A stretch of 56,405 nt of DNA from Chloroflexota bacterium. GTDB taxonomy: Bacteria; Chloroflexota; FW602-bin22; JACPRP01. Where the stretch lies: positions 1-56,405 of the forward strand of contig JACQUC010000144.1 of the NCBI GenBank assembly GCA_016210495.1. The letters are read 5' to 3'. Within the stretch, counting starts at the first letter, position 1; each line of letters begins with the position of its first letter. The notes below the pieces were generated by a model, which saw only the letters and a program-made list of their open reading frames with translations, did no database searches and had not been told where the DNA came from. Both the position numbers and the translations under genes were made by a program. This document shows positions 24,137-34,229 of this stretch, in pieces.

Positions 24137-25807
24137 TTGGGCAGTTCGCTGAAGTGGCAGGTCCCCATAGCCGCTATTGGCTTTATTATCGTGGCCGTCG
24201 TACTGGCTTCGGCCACTTCATCGACTCCTCAGCGTACGCTGGAGCTTCCCGCTGCCGGCGGGACCTATGTGGAAGGCGTCGTCGGCCAGCCAAAGTACAT
24301 CAACCCCATCCTTAGTCACTTGAACCCCGTCGATGTAGACCTGAGCGCCCTCGTTTTTAGCGGGCTGATGAAAGTAGCGGAAGACGGGACGGTCGTCGCC
24401 GACCTGGCTGAGAAATGGGAGATCAGCGAGGATGGCAAGGTCTACGTCTTCCAGCTACGCAAGGATATCGAATGGCACGACGGTTTCCCCTTCGTGGCCG
24501 ACGACGTCGTTTTCACCGTCAGGGCGATTCAAGATCCTAGCTACCAGGGGAACCCCGCCATGGCCGAGCTGTGGAAAAACGTCGCCGTGGACAAGATGTC
24601 CGACACTCAGGTGCGCTTCACGCTCAAGGATGCCTATGCTCCGTTCCTGGAAAACGCCACGCTGGGACTCTTGCCAAGCCACGTCGTCGGCAATATATCG
24701 AGCAAGGACTTGGCAGGAGTCAGGTTTAATGTGCTCCCCGTGGGAACCGGGCCTTACCGGGTACTGGAGTCCTCTTTGAAAGAAGTCGTGCTGGAAAACA
24801 ACCCCGACTACTACGGCGAGAAGCCGCTGCTGAACCGGCTGAGGTTTCGCTTCTATCCTGATGCCAAGGCGGCGCTGGCTGCGCTGCGTATCGATGAGGT
24901 ACAGGGGGTAGGCTACCTGGGGGCCGAGGAAGCTTCGGCGCTGAGAACCGATAAGAGGCTAAGCCTGTACTCTGCCCCCGAATTCTCCAAGCTGACGCTG
25001 CTGATACTCAATACCAAGTCCCCTGTCTTCGGGGAGAAGGCCGTCCGACAGGCTGTAGCATATGCCATCGATCGCCAGCAGCTCATCGAGGTCGCGGCAG
25101 GAGGCCAGGCAGTCAAGGCCGACAGCCCCGTTATGCCCCTCTCCTGGGCTTACAATCGTGATATCAAGAAGTACGAGTACCGCCCAGCCGAAGCCGTACG
25201 GTTGCTGGACAGTGCTGGCTGGCGTGACGCCGACGGCGACGGCATCAGGGAGAAGGAGAACCAAAAGCTCTCGTTCATTCTGCTCACCAACGACAAGCCA
25301 CAGCGGATCAAGGCGGCTGAGGAGATCAGCCGCCAGTTGATTGCCATAGGTATGAAGGTAGAAGTTCAGGCGGCTGGCTGGAGCGGTTTTGTTCAGGACT
25401 TCCTCGTGCCGAGATTCTTCCACGCCGTGCTGGCCGAGCAGTGGTCGCCCAACTTCGACCCCGACTCCTACCAGTTCTGGCACTCGTCGCAGGCAAGGCA
25501 AGGGGGGCTGAACTTCGCCATGTGGACGAGCCGACAGGCTGACGAGCTTCTGGAAAACGCGCGTCGCAACACCAACCTGGCGGAACGAGCAAAACTGTAC
25601 CGCGACTTCCAAACGCTCTTCGCGGAGGAACAGCCGGGAATTCTGCTTTACTTTCCGGTGTTCAATTACGCCGTCGACAGGAACGTGAAGGGTGTGCGTC
25701 TGGGAACCCTGGCTGACCCCAGCCATCGCTTCGACCACATCGCGGAGTGGTACCTCAGGACCAAGCGCGTGGTCGTGGACGAGCAGGGAAGGTCTAAGGA
25801 GCAGTAA
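24137..25807 (+). CDS. Extracellular solute-binding protein family 5 (peptide/nickel type), orphan
   Basis: 556 residues. An N-terminal membrane segment (about 8-26) without a lipobox Cys suggests a helix-anchored exported protein. Family 5 landmarks are clear: PKYINPILSHLNPVDVDLSA, WEISEDGKVYVFQLRKDIEW, VTGPYR-like GTGPYRVLESS, and AVAYAIDRQQLI. Such proteins bind oligopeptides or similar ligands. No permease or ATPase gene is nearby; instead a membrane histidine kinase with an extracellular domain follows. It may feed a transporter encoded elsewhere or act with the kinase (inference). TTG start at 24137, close behind secG. Confidence 0.88.
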   Translation: MGSSLKWQVPIAAIGFIIVAVVLASATSSTPQRTLELPAAGGTYVEGVVGQPKYINPILSHLNPVDVDLSALVFSGLMKVAEDGTVVADLAEKWEISEDGKVYVFQLRKDIEWHDGFPFVADDVVFTVRAIQDPSYQGNPAMAELWKNVAVDKMSDTQVRFTLKDAYAPFLENATLGLLPSHVVGNISSKDLAGVRFNVLPVGTGPYRVLESSLKEVVLENNPDYYGEKPLLNRLRFRFYPDAKAALAALRIDEVQGVGYLGAEEASALRTDKRLSLYSAPEFSKLTLLILNTKSPVFGEKAVRQAVAYAIDRQQLIEVAAGGQAVKADSPVMPLSWAYNRDIKKYEYRPAEAVRLLDSAGWRDADGDGIREKENQKLSFILLTNDKPQRIKAAEEISRQLIAIGMKVEVQAAGWSGFVQDFLVPRFFHAVLAEQWSPNFDPDSYQFWHSSQARQGGLNFAMWTSRQADELLENARRNTNLAERAKLYRDFQTLFAEEQPGILLYFPVFNYAVDRNVKGVRLGTLADPSHRFDHIAEWYLRTKRVVVDEQGRSKEQ

Positions 25808-25892
25808 GAAGCCCTCCGCTAGTCGCCAGAATTGGACGGCCTGGAAGTGGCAGAGCACGATGGTCGTGGAGCGCGCCCACGAGGTGAGGTCG

Positions 25893-28091
25893 ATGATAGT
25901 GCCCTCAGAAAAGAAGGATGGCCGTGCTGTCTTCACGTTAGCGTCTCTCCTGAGCAAATCGTTTGGCGGCGGCCTCGTGGTTCACTCGGTGTTGCTCTCG
26001 GCGGCGCTGGTCATCGGCACGGCGTCAGCCGTCGCGGTCGTCACCGTGTTGCAAGTGCGTCACGTCATCGAGCAAAGAACAGATAGCCGTCTGGCGGAAG
26101 GCGCGGAGCAGTTCAGAGCTTCTTTGGACCGCATCCGCGAGGATCTCCTGGCCGTCGGAACATGGTTGACTAGCGACAGAGAGCTCATCGCCGCGGCCGG
26201 CGATGGTCGTCGCGAACTGATCGCAGAAAGGCTGATGATGGCCGTTCGACTGCAGGCCGTGGACGACGCGCTCGTCGCCGATGCCCAGGGCCGAGTTGTC
26301 GTGCGGTCACATGCGGACAACCAGTCCGAGACGAACGACGCTCTTAGCCGGACGGCAGGGTTTCTTAGCGCACTTGCCGGACGTCCGGCCTACGGGATTG
26401 TTAGAGCTGGCGAGGGTCTCTTCCTCCAGGTGATGTACTTCCCGTTCCCATCACCCACCGACCGGCAACCTATCGGCGTGGTTCGCGTGGCATCGTTTCT
26501 CGACCAAAGGCAGCTCGATCGGTTTCGCTCGCGTACAGGGCTTGAGGCGAGCTTGCTCTCCGACAGCAGGGCAGTGGCCACGACGCTTCGTGGACCTGAT
26601 GGCGAACCGCTCGAGGAGATTCGCTCTGCTCAGACCATCTACAAGGAGGTGACGGGCACCGGGCGGGAAGTGCTCGTGGTGGACGATCTGCCGGTCGGAC
26701 AGTTTCGCACCTTGTATGCGCCGCTCGTCGGGTCAGACAGGGTGCCCGTCGGCGTGTTTGCGGTTGGCTTGCCCACCAAGACGATGATGCGCGAGTTGGC
26801 CGATGCGCTACTCCCGACATCGCTGGTGGCACTTCTCATCATAGCCCTTGGGGCCGCTCTTGCGTTTCTTTTGGCCCGTCGTGTCCGTGAACCCATAGGG
26901 TTGCTGGCCGAGGCGGCCGCTCGCCTCAGTGATGGTGACCTCTGGACCCCAATTCCCAGGGTCGAGCAGGCCGAGCTTGCCCCCCTTGCCGAGCAGCTCG
27001 AACTGGCCAGGCGCAGTGTTCAAAGCAATTTGGAGGCTACCGCGCGAAGGGAGGCTCACGAGCGGGCTGTATTCGCGGCATTAAGTGAGCCGGTGTTGAC
27101 GGCATCGGAGAGCGGTGATCTCACAGGCTTCAACCCGGCAGCGATTGCTTTGTTTGGCAGCGCCACGTGTGTTCGTGGCCGGCGTGTTCAGGAGTTGCTG
27201 CCTTTCGTCACAACGCCGCCAAGCTCCAAAGGCGAGGAGACGATCTGGCAGGGGTGCGTCGTGAACGCAGGTGGCTCCAATCTGGAGGTTGAAGCCGCCC
27301 GAGCTGAGCTTGTGGAGCCGCAGCGACGCTCCAGCTTCATCTATGTTGTTCGGGATGTTAGTCGTTACGCCGAGTTGAACCGTTTGCGGGAGGAGCTGCT
27401 CCACAACGTCTCCCACGAGTTGCGCGCTCCACTGGCCGTGCTGGATAATGCGCTCCAGATATTAGCCAGCGATTACGCCGAACTAAGCGCCAACGAGTTC
27501 GATCAGTTGATGGGCTCGGCCCGCCGCACCGTTCAGCGACTTCGCAACCTGTTGGATGGGCTGCTCAGCATCGGGGCGATCAAGTCGGGACGGTTTGTTG
27601 TACACACTGAGCCAGTCCAGTTGTCGGTGATCATCGACGAAGCGATGGAGGGGGTTGAAGCCAGGATGGAAGCGCACCGCCAGGGTGTCGAGCTTCATGT
27701 GCCCCGCCTTCTCCCCACGGTGCTAGCCGATAGGCGTCTTGCCTGCCAGGTCTTGGAGAACCTTTTGTCCAACGCCTCGAAGTACGGCCCGGACGGCGAA
27801 GCCATCCGAGTGGAAGCTGCGGCTGCGGGGGACGAAGTGCGTGTAACGGTTGGCGATCGCGGACCGGGTATTCCACCAGAACGACGGGCAAGGCTTTTCG
27901 AGCGGTTCTACCGTCTTGACCCAGATCGCCGGGAACCTGGTGTTGGTCTTGGCCTGGCCATTGCGCGCGACATCGTAGAGGCCCACGGTGGCAGCATTGG
28001 CATGGATAGTGAGGTGGGTGTCGGCACACGGGTCTGGTTCACTCTGCCGGTGGCAGGAAGGAGCGCCGGTGCAAGTTCTTCTCGTCGATGA
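25893..28091 (+). CDS. Membrane sensor histidine kinase (extracellular sensor, HAMP, PAS-like, HisKA, HATPase)
   Basis: 732 residues from ATG 25893, preceded by GAGGTGAGG; the frame is open earlier but overlaps the upstream gene. First membrane helix about 30-52, an extracellular cache-like domain to about 300, second helix about 308-330 (LVALLIIALGAALAFLLARR), HAMP (REPIGLLAEAAARLSDGD), a PAS-like domain, HisKA with LLHNVSHELRAPL (His about 508) and ATPase motifs NLLSNASKYGPDG, DRGPGIPPERR and GVGLGLAIARDIV. Its partner is the overlapping OmpR-family gene. Confidence 0.92.
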   Translation: MIVPSEKKDGRAVFTLASLLSKSFGGGLVVHSVLLSAALVIGTASAVAVVTVLQVRHVIEQRTDSRLAEGAEQFRASLDRIREDLLAVGTWLTSDRELIAAAGDGRRELIAERLMMAVRLQAVDDALVADAQGRVVVRSHADNQSETNDALSRTAGFLSALAGRPAYGIVRAGEGLFLQVMYFPFPSPTDRQPIGVVRVASFLDQRQLDRFRSRTGLEASLLSDSRAVATTLRGPDGEPLEEIRSAQTIYKEVTGTGREVLVVDDLPVGQFRTLYAPLVGSDRVPVGVFAVGLPTKTMMRELADALLPTSLVALLIIALGAALAFLLARRVREPIGLLAEAAARLSDGDLWTPIPRVEQAELAPLAEQLELARRSVQSNLEATARREAHERAVFAALSEPVLTASESGDLTGFNPAAIALFGSATCVRGRRVQELLPFVTTPPSSKGEETIWQGCVVNAGGSNLEVEAARAELVEPQRRSSFIYVVRDVSRYAELNRLREELLHNVSHELRAPLAVLDNALQILASDYAELSANEFDQLMGSARRTVQRLRNLLDGLLSIGAIKSGRFVVHTEPVQLSVIIDEAMEGVEARMEAHRQGVELHVPRLLPTVLADRRLACQVLENLLSNASKYGPDGEAIRVEAAAAGDEVRVTVGDRGPGIPPERRARLFERFYRLDPDRREPGVGLGLAIARDIVEAHGGSIGMDSEVGVGTRVWFTLPVAGRSAGASSSRR

Positions 28092-28758
28092 CGATCGAGA
28101 TCTTGTCGATGTGCTGGGCTTTGTCTTGCGCCGAGCGGGCTACGGCGTCTTGGCTGCCCACGATTCGCACACTGCTCTCAGGCTCCTGGAGCGAGAGCAG
28201 CCTGATCTTGCCGTCCTGGACGTCAATCTTGGCACGTCGAATGGATTCGAGCTTCTCAAAACGATCCGGCGACGCAGCTCTCTGCCGGTTATCATGCTCA
28301 CCGCACGGGACGTGGAGGACGACAAGGTGCTCGGCCTCGATCTTGGTGCTGATGATTACATCACCAAGCCCTTCGGCCACCGCGAGTTGATCGCCCGCAT
28401 TCGCGCCAACCTCAGGCGCCAGGGGCAAGAATGGTCGGCCCCCGAGTCGTCGAGGGCGTTACTCGAGGCAGGGCCGGTCAAGATGAACGTGGCGGAGCAT
28501 ACGGTAACAAAGGACGGCCACCTCCTCAATCTCACGGTGACGGAGTTTCGGCTGTTGCACTACCTTATGGTAAACGCCGGCGCCGTCGTCCCGACGTGGG
28601 CGATCCTCAAACACGTGTGGGGTTACGACGACCCGTCAGGCAAGGACGTGGTGCGGGTTACCGTGCATCGTTTGCGGCAGAAGTTCGAGGACGAGCCTGA
28701 TGAACCGCGCCTGTTGCGAACCGTCCCTGGGGTCGGCGTTATCCTCAAATCAGATTAG
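28069..28758 (+). CDS. OmpR/PhoB-family response regulator
   Basis: 229 residues from GTG at 28069 (AGGAAGGAG just upstream), inside the end of the kinase gene. Receiver: LLVDDDRDLV, phospho-acceptor D51 in LAVLDVNLGT, Lys in DYITKPFGHRE. C-terminal winged helix LTVTEFRLLHYLMVNAGAVV and KDVVRVTVHRLRQKFEDEP. Overlap with the kinase indicates coupled translation. Targets are unknown. Confidence 0.94.
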   Translation: MQVLLVDDDRDLVDVLGFVLRRAGYGVLAAHDSHTALRLLEREQPDLAVLDVNLGTSNGFELLKTIRRRSSLPVIMLTARDVEDDKVLGLDLGADDYITKPFGHRELIARIRANLRRQGQEWSAPESSRALLEAGPVKMNVAEHTVTKDGHLLNLTVTEFRLLHYLMVNAGAVVPTWAILKHVWGYDDPSGKDVVRVTVHRLRQKFEDEPDEPRLLRTVPGVGVILKSD

Positions 28759-28857
28759 CTTAGGCAATCCGCCCATCACACCATTCTTCCTGAGATACTG
28801 TAAGCTGATTGTGCGCTCACGAGGCGCTTTTGTACGGAACTGTAACGCCCTTCCCTG

Positions 28858-28886
28858 TTGACCTCGATGCCTGGCCCGCGTATATT
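28858..28886 (+). promoter_or_regulatory. Promoter of the glycosyltransferase gene
   Basis: TTGACC (28858-28863), 17-base spacer, TATATT (28881-28886). It rules out a translation start at 28858 and supports the ATG at 28933. Confidence 0.7.
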
Positions 28887-28932
28887 TTTCCTCGTTGGAA
28901 AAGCCAAAATCGTCGAGTCAGGGACGGGCACA

Positions 28933-30039
28933 ATGAGGATCGCCTATCTGTCCAGAGGCAACACATCAGTCGATCGCCGTTTCCTTAAGAAAATGGTGGA
29001 TCGTGGGCACGAGCCCACCTTGATCTCGTACTCCCGTGAAGATGTCGTTGAAGTCCCCGGTGTGCAGGTTTGCCATTACCCTGGCCTCATCCCCGCGCGC
29101 ATCGGCCGCCTGGTCTTTTTGCAGAGGGCGTGGCATCTCAGGAGACTGCTCGCGCGATTGAAGCCAGACATCTTGCACACCTTCTGGATGCCAGACCACG
29201 GTTTCTACGGTGCTGTCAGTGGCTTCCACCCGACAGTCGCGATGACCGCGGGTTCCGATGTGCTTCTCAGGCCGCAAGAAGGACGTGTACTGAGGTGGGA
29301 AATAGAATTTGCGCTGAAACGCGCCGACAGGGTCGCCTGCGACTGTGAGTACGTCAAGAGGAAGATCTTGGAGCTGACAGGTCGGCGCTCAGACGCGATT
29401 GTTGTTTTCACCCACGGGGTGGATTTGTCCGTGTTTCGACCCAGCCCTCCTCCGTCGTCCCTGCGGCGGCGACTTGGGTGGGAGGGCAATACCGTCCTGA
29501 TCATGTGCCGTGGCTTGAACAAGCCCATCTACGGACTGGAGTACTTCGTCGAGGTGCTGCCGGTGGTGGTGCGGGCAAGACCGGACACGCGAGTGATCTT
29601 TCTGGGCGCGGGTCCAATCGAGCCCGTGTGCCGGGCGCGGGTAGCTGAGCTGGGTCTGAGCGAGAAGGTCCATTTCGCCGGGCAAGTGGATGAAATGGAG
29701 GTGGCCGAACACCTCAATGCTGCCGACATCTATGTCAGCAGTTCGTTGAGCGACGGCTCTTCCGTGGCCATGCTGGAGGCGATGGCCTGCGGACTCCCTG
29801 TTGTCGTATCTGACGTGCCCTCGTACCTCGAATGGGTCGAGGATGGCGTGAACGGCTTCATCGTTCCGCGACGCGATACAGCCACCCTTGCCAGTCGATT
29901 GTCAGAGCTAGTTGGACACCCGGAAGCTCAGCGTGCCATGGGACAGCGGAACCTGCACATAGCGCAGGTGAGGGCGGATTGGGAGAGCAGCTTCAGTGTG
30001 CTCGAAGACGTCTACCGTGGCCTCGTCAACCACCGGTAG
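28933..30039 (+). CDS. Glycosyltransferase family 4 (GT-B fold)
   Basis: 368 residues starting MRIAYLSRGNTSVDRRFL. The donor-binding C-terminal domain has VLIMCRGLNKPIYGLEYFVE, VIFLGAGPIEPVCRA and SSSLSDGSSVAMLEAMACGL, the family signature around the sugar-nucleotide site. It transfers a sugar to a lipid, polysaccharide or small acceptor; the neighbours do not tell which. It has its own promoter. Its TAG stop is part of a GTAGGGGCG repeat. Confidence 0.88.
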   Translation: MRIAYLSRGNTSVDRRFLKKMVDRGHEPTLISYSREDVVEVPGVQVCHYPGLIPARIGRLVFLQRAWHLRRLLARLKPDILHTFWMPDHGFYGAVSGFHPTVAMTAGSDVLLRPQEGRVLRWEIEFALKRADRVACDCEYVKRKILELTGRRSDAIVVFTHGVDLSVFRPSPPPSSLRRRLGWEGNTVLIMCRGLNKPIYGLEYFVEVLPVVVRARPDTRVIFLGAGPIEPVCRARVAELGLSEKVHFAGQVDEMEVAEHLNAADIYVSSSLSDGSSVAMLEAMACGLPVVVSDVPSYLEWVEDGVNGFIVPRRDTATLASRLSELVGHPEAQRAMGQRNLHIAQVRADWESSFSVLEDVYRGLVNHR

Positions 30040-30090
30040 GGGCGCTGTCCCCTCTCCCTTCTGCGGAAGGGAGAGGGGACTGGTAGCGCC
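30036..30090. repeat. GTAGGGGCG hairpin repeat at the glycosyltransferase stop codon
   Basis: GTAGGGGCG from 30036; arms GTCCCCTCTCCCTT (30047-30060) and AAGGGAGAGGGGAC (30067-30080) are exact, with outer GGCGCT/AGCGCC. It lies in the convergent gap before hsp20 and could terminate both genes. Confidence 0.85.
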
Positions 30091-30140
30091 GGCCCTGGTA
30101 GCGACAAGCTCGTCGTGCAGAATGCTATTGTGACGTTGCC

Positions 30141-30629
30141 TTACTTTTTCTTCGTCTCGGTCTTCTTCGGTGCTTCGATGCTGGCGGTTGCCCTAACCTT
30201 GATCTGCTTGGGCTTTGCTTCCTCGGCCTTCGGCAGGGTCAGCGTGAGGACGCCGTTTTCAAACACCGCCTCGGCCTTTTCTGGCGCGACGGTCGCGGGC
30301 AGTTCTATCTGTCGACAGAACGATCCGTAGCGCCGCTCCTGGAAATAGTAGTCCTCCCGCTTGGCCTCCTCGTCATATCTGGTCTCGCCTTTGATGGTGA
30401 GACACCCGCTCTGAAATGTTACGTCAATGTCCTCCGGCCTTACGCCAGGCAGGGCAGCCTTGACCGTCACCGCGTCGTCGGTCTGATAGACGTCGAGCGG
30501 CACGTACAGGCTTTCACTTGGGTGAATCCAAAACCTTGGCCACACGAAGCTCTGCTCGAACAGTCTGTCCATCGCACCGTGCAGCGACATCATCTCGCTA
30601 ATTGGATTCCACCTAACCAGATTCGCCAT
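30141..30629 (-). CDS. Small heat shock protein, Hsp20/alpha-crystallin family
   Basis: 162 residues from ATG at 30629, which has a full AAGGAGG site 7 bases upstream. The alpha-crystallin domain runs from VPLDVYQTDDAVTVKAALPG to GVLTLTLPKAEEAKPKQIKV, including the conserved ENGVLTLTLPK. The Lys-rich tail is ordinary. It is an ATP-independent holdase. It is transcribed away from lon from its own promoter, in the middle of a proteostasis gene block. Confidence 0.95.
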   Translation of the reverse strand: MANLVRWNPISEMMSLHGAMDRLFEQSFVWPRFWIHPSESLYVPLDVYQTDDAVTVKAALPGVRPEDIDVTFQSGCLTIKGETRYDEEAKREDYYFQERRYGSFCRQIELPATVAPEKAEAVFENGVLTLTLPKAEEAKPKQIKVRATASIEAPKKTETKKK

Positions 30630-30735
30630 GGTTATCCTCCTTGGTTCCTTTAGTCTTCTTCGACTCAGTTCCTGCTTAGTGAGGTCTTGCAAAAGTGGCT
30701 TCCACCTTGCAGGCGCCTCATCCATCGTCAATTAC

Positions 30736-30764
30736 AATCTAGCATGTGCTGCCCGAATTGTCAA
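30736..30764 (-). promoter_or_regulatory. hsp20 promoter
   Basis: Minus strand TTGACA (30764-30759), 17-base spacer, TAGATT (30741-30736). The leader is about 100 bases. The HAIR site for lon is about 28 bases away. Confidence 0.7.
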
Positions 30765-30791
30765 TAGATTTGCGAGACTGGTTTCATAGTG

Positions 30792-30827
30792 CTTGACAAT
30801 GATATACTCAAGCTGTAGAATATTCTA
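30792..30827 (+). promoter_or_regulatory. lon promoter with an HspR (HAIR) operator
   Basis: TTGACA (30793-30798), 17-base spacer, TAGAAT (30816-30821). CTTGACA (30792-30798), 7 bases, ACTCAAG (30806-30812) fits the HAIR consensus CTTGAGT-N7-ACTCAAG with a perfect right half. The -10 also lies in the palindrome TAGAATATTCTA (30816-30827). HspR binding here would block the promoter. Confidence 0.8.
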
Positions 30828-30857
30828 AAGTTGAAGTTGAGAAGTACCGAGGGGGCT

Positions 30858-33284
30858 ATGCCAATCAAATCGCCGCTCAAGCAGAAAGTTGAAAAGACCT
30901 ACGCCGCGCAGCCTAGACGGCGGACCGTGAGGATTAGAGATCGGGACCGGACCCCACCCAGCCTGCCGGTCCTGCCGTTGATCTCGACGGTCATCTTCCC
31001 GCAGATGCTACTACCCTTACGCGTGGGACGAACGGTCTCGCTGAAGGCCGTGGAAGAGGCGCTGGCCTCGCAGATTCCCATCCTTCTCCTCGCAGAGAAA
31101 AGGGAGCAAATGAGCAAGGATGTCGCTCCTGAAGATCTATATCGGGTGGGAACGGTGGCGGACATAACCCAAACCTTGCGTTTGCCAGACGGCGATTGGC
31201 AGGTGCTGGTGCAGGGACGCTCGCGGGCGAAGGTCCTCGAATTCGTGCAGAGCGAGCCTTTCCTCTTGGCCCGTGTCGAGGAGGTCGACAGGTCCATCGC
31301 TAAGACTCTGGAAGTTGAGGCGCTGATGCGCTCGGTTCTTTCCCAATTCCAGTCGTACGTAGACCTCAGCAAGCAGGTGCCGGAGGAGGCGTCGGCTGCC
31401 GTCCATAACATTACGGATCCGGGCGCGCTGGCCGACGCGGTCGCGCTGGCTCCCGACGTCAGCTTTATGGAGAAACAGGAGATTCTCGAGTGCTTCGATC
31501 CGTACGAGCGATTGCGCCTCGTGAGCGTGCTGCTGAGCAAGCAATTGGAAATCCTGCAACTAAAGGACAAGATCCAGTCCGAGGTCCAGAAGGGCGTCGA
31601 GAAGATGCAGCGCGACTACTATTTGCGCGAGCAGTTGAAGGCGATCCAGAGGGAGCTCGGCGAGGACAGCCCCGAGGCCGCGGTGACAAACGAGCTGCGT
31701 CGGAAGATCGAGGCTGCGGGCATGCCGGACGAAGCTAAAGAAAAGGCCATGCGCGAAGTGGATCGTCTGTTGCAGATTCCGGCAGCCTCGCCCGAGACGG
31801 CCGTGGTTCGCAATTACGTAGAGTGGTTGGTGGCGCTGCCATGGTCCATCCAGACCGAGGACAACCTGGACTTGATAGAGGCCGCGCGGGTGCTGGACGA
31901 GGACCACTATGGCCTGTCCAAGGTCAAGGAGAGGATCCTGGAGTATATGGCCGTGCGCAAGTTGGCCGAGAAGATGCGCAGCCCGATCCTGTGCTTTGTC
32001 GGGCCTCCAGGCGTCGGCAAGACCAGCCTGGGCAAGTCCATCGCGCGCGCTATGGGGCGCAAGTTCATCAGGATGTCCCTGGGAGGTATCCGCGACGAGG
32101 CGGAGATCCGCGGGCATCGCCGAACCTACGTCGGCGCCTTGCCAGGCAGGATTATCCAGGGCATGCGCAACGCGGGCTCACGCAATCCGGTATTCATGCT
32201 GGACGAGATCGACAAGATCGGTATCGACTTCCGTGGCGATCCGTCCGCGGCGCTGCTTGAGGTGCTGGATCCCGAGCAGAACGTCAGCTTCAGCGATCAT
32301 TACCTGGAGGTTGCCTTCGACCTCTCCAAGGTGATCTTCATCACCACCGCGAATATGCTCGACACTATCCCGCCCGCGCTGCGGGACCGGATGGAGATCA
32401 TCGACATCGCCGGCTACACGGAAGAGGAGAAGCTGCACATCGCAGAGGGTTACCTGCTGCCCAAGCAGCTCGAGTTCCACGGCTTGAAGACCGGCCAGAC
32501 GCGGATCTCCAGGGATGCGTTACGCACCATTATTCGCGATTACACGAAGGAGGCTGGAGTACGCAACCTGGAGAGGAATATTGCCTCGATCTATCGCAAG
32601 GTTGCCAAGCGGATTGCCGAGGGCTTTGGCAAGGCGACGCTGATCAAGAAGACCGACATCCATAACTATCTCGGTCCTGCCAGGTTCTTCTTTGGCGCGG
32701 CTCAGGAAAGGGATGAGGTGGGCATTGCCACCGGTGTGGCGGTGACACCCGTCGGCGGTGACTTGATCTCCGTGGAAGTCAACGTGATGGAGGGGAGGCA
32801 GGAGCTGATCCTGACCGGGCAGTTGGGCGATGTGATGCAGGAGTCGGCTCGCGCGGCGCTCAGCTATATGCGCTCGCGCGCGACGCAACTCGGCATCGAA
32901 CCCGCGGAATTCGACAGGCGCGCCGTCCACATCCACGTGCCCGCGGGCGCCATCCCGAAGGATGGCCCGTCGGCAGGCATCACCATGGCCACCGCGCTGA
33001 TCTCGGCCTTCACCGGTCGGCCCGTGCGTCGGGACGTGGCCATGACCGGTGAGATCACCCTCAGAGGACGCGTGCTGCCCATCGGTGGATTGAAGGAAAA
33101 GATCCTGGCCGCTCACCGGGCAGGAATCAAGACATTCATTTTGCCCGAGAAGAACGCCAAAGACCTGTACGAGATTCCGAAGGCCGTAATGAAGAGCCTG
33201 AACGTCATCACGGTTTCGGAAATGGACGAAGTACTCACCGTAGCTTTGTTGGAGAAAGCGGTTCAAGCTGAGGAGGCGGCCTAG
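30858..33284 (+). CDS. lon: ATP-dependent Lon protease
   Basis: About 808 residues from ATG 30858 (GAGG 5 bases upstream; the frame also opens at TTG 30831). LON substrate domain ([19 protein letters not shown]), AAA+ module with Walker [10 protein letters not shown] and Walker [11 protein letters not shown], and the Ser-Lys protease domain with [15 protein letters not shown] (catalytic Ser) and [14 protein letters not shown] (catalytic Lys). It degrades misfolded and regulatory proteins. First gene of lon-dnaJ-hspR under a HAIR operator. Confidence 0.97.
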   Translation: MPIKSPLKQKVEKTYAAQPRRRTVRIRDRDRTPPSLPVLPLISTVIFPQMLLPLRVGRTVSLKAVEEALASQIPILLLAEKREQMSKDVAPEDLYRVGTVADITQTLRLPDGDWQVLVQGRSRAKVLEFVQSEPFLLARVEEVDRSIAKTLEVEALMRSVLSQFQSYVDLSKQVPEEASAAVHNITDPGALADAVALAPDVSFMEKQEILECFDPYERLRLVSVLLSKQLEILQLKDKIQSEVQKGVEKMQRDYYLREQLKAIQRELGEDSPEAAVTNELRRKIEAAGMPDEAKEKAMREVDRLLQIPAASPETAVVRNYVEWLVALPWSIQTEDNLDLIEAARVLDEDHYGLSKVKERILEYMAVRKLAEKMRSPILCFVGPPGVGKTSLGKSIARAMGRKFIRMSLGGIRDEAEIRGHRRTYVGALPGRIIQGMRNAGSRNPVFMLDEIDKIGIDFRGDPSAALLEVLDPEQNVSFSDHYLEVAFDLSKVIFITTANMLDTIPPALRDRMEIIDIAGYTEEEKLHIAEGYLLPKQLEFHGLKTGQTRISRDALRTIIRDYTKEAGVRNLERNIASIYRKVAKRIAEGFGKATLIKKTDIHNYLGPARFFFGAAQERDEVGIATGVAVTPVGGDLISVEVNVMEGRQELILTGQLGDVMQESARAALSYMRSRATQLGIEPAEFDRRAVHIHVPAGAIPKDGPSAGITMATALISAFTGRPVRRDVAMTGEITLRGRVLPIGGLKEKILAAHRAGIKTFILPEKNAKDLYEIPKAVMKSLNVITVSEMDEVLTVALLEKAVQAEEAA

Positions 33285-33308
33285 CCAGTTTACCGGAGGG
33301 GTACGTCA

Positions 33309-34229
33309 ATGCCAACTGCTAGTACAAGGGATTACTACCAGGTATTGGGCGTCGCTAGAAATGCGTCCGAAAAGGAAATAAGGCAGGCTTACCGCAAGGC
33401 GGCCCGCAAGTATCATCCCGACGTGAATCCGGGTAATAAGCAGGCCGAGGCGCAGTTCAAGGAAATCCAGCGCGCCTACGAGGTGCTGGGCGATCCCGAT
33501 AAAAGGGCCAAGTACGACAAATACGGAGAGGCATGGGAACGTATCGATCAGCAGGGTGGTTTTGGCCAGGGCTTCAGCCGCGAGTACCCCGGTGGTTTCG
33601 AGTACGATTTTAACACCGGGCGTGACTCGTTCGATCTTGGCGACATCTTCGATCGTTACTTTGGGGGAGGGTCCAGAGCTGGAGCCACCCGGCGCCAGCG
33701 GAAGGGTGAGGATGTCGAGTACCCGGTGGAGGTGACCCTCGAGGAGGCTTACAATGGCACGCAGCGCCTGTTGCAGGTGCAGGCTCCGAACGCTCCTGGT
33801 AAGCGCCTGGAGGTGAAGGTCCCCCCCGGTGTGCGAGACGGCTCGCGGGTGCGAGTAGCCGGCGAGGGCGGCCCGGGGGTGGCGGGTGGAGCCAATGGGG
33901 ACCTTTACCTGGTCGTGACCGTCAGGCCCCACCCGGTATTCGAGCGCAAGGGCGACGATCTGTACGAGGATGTGCAGGTTCCCCTGCTCACGGCCATCCT
34001 GGGAGGCGAGGTCCGCATTCCCACGTTGAAAGGCGATCTGGCTTTGAAGGTGCCGCCGGAGACACAGAACGGCCGCGTGTTCAGGCTGGCCGGCCAGGGT
34101 ATGCCTCATTTAGGAGGCAACGTGAAAGGTGATCTCTTCGCAAAGGTAAGGGTGGTCTTGCCTACTGAGCTGTCTGCCAGGGAGAAAGAGCTGTTCCAGC
34201 AGTTGGCCGAAATGAGGCCGGCGAAGTAG
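33309..34229 (+). CDS. DnaJ/CbpA-type co-chaperone (no zinc finger)
   Basis: 306 residues. J-domain (YYQVLGVARNASEKEIRQAY) with HPD in KYHPDVNPG, a Gly/Phe-rich linker (about 80-115), and two C-terminal substrate domains (VEYPVEVTLEEAYNGTQRLL). The CXXCXGXG zinc-finger repeats are missing, so this is the CbpA class. It would stimulate DnaK, whose gene is not in the window. The ribosome site GGAGGGG lies before the ATG. The TAG stop belongs to a GTAGGGGCG repeat. Confidence 0.94.
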   Translation: MPTASTRDYYQVLGVARNASEKEIRQAYRKAARKYHPDVNPGNKQAEAQFKEIQRAYEVLGDPDKRAKYDKYGEAWERIDQQGGFGQGFSREYPGGFEYDFNTGRDSFDLGDIFDRYFGGGSRAGATRRQRKGEDVEYPVEVTLEEAYNGTQRLLQVQAPNAPGKRLEVKVPPGVRDGSRVRVAGEGGPGVAGGANGDLYLVVTVRPHPVFERKGDDLYEDVQVPLLTAILGGEVRIPTLKGDLALKVPPETQNGRVFRLAGQGMPHLGGNVKGDLFAKVRVVLPTELSAREKELFQQLAEMRPAK

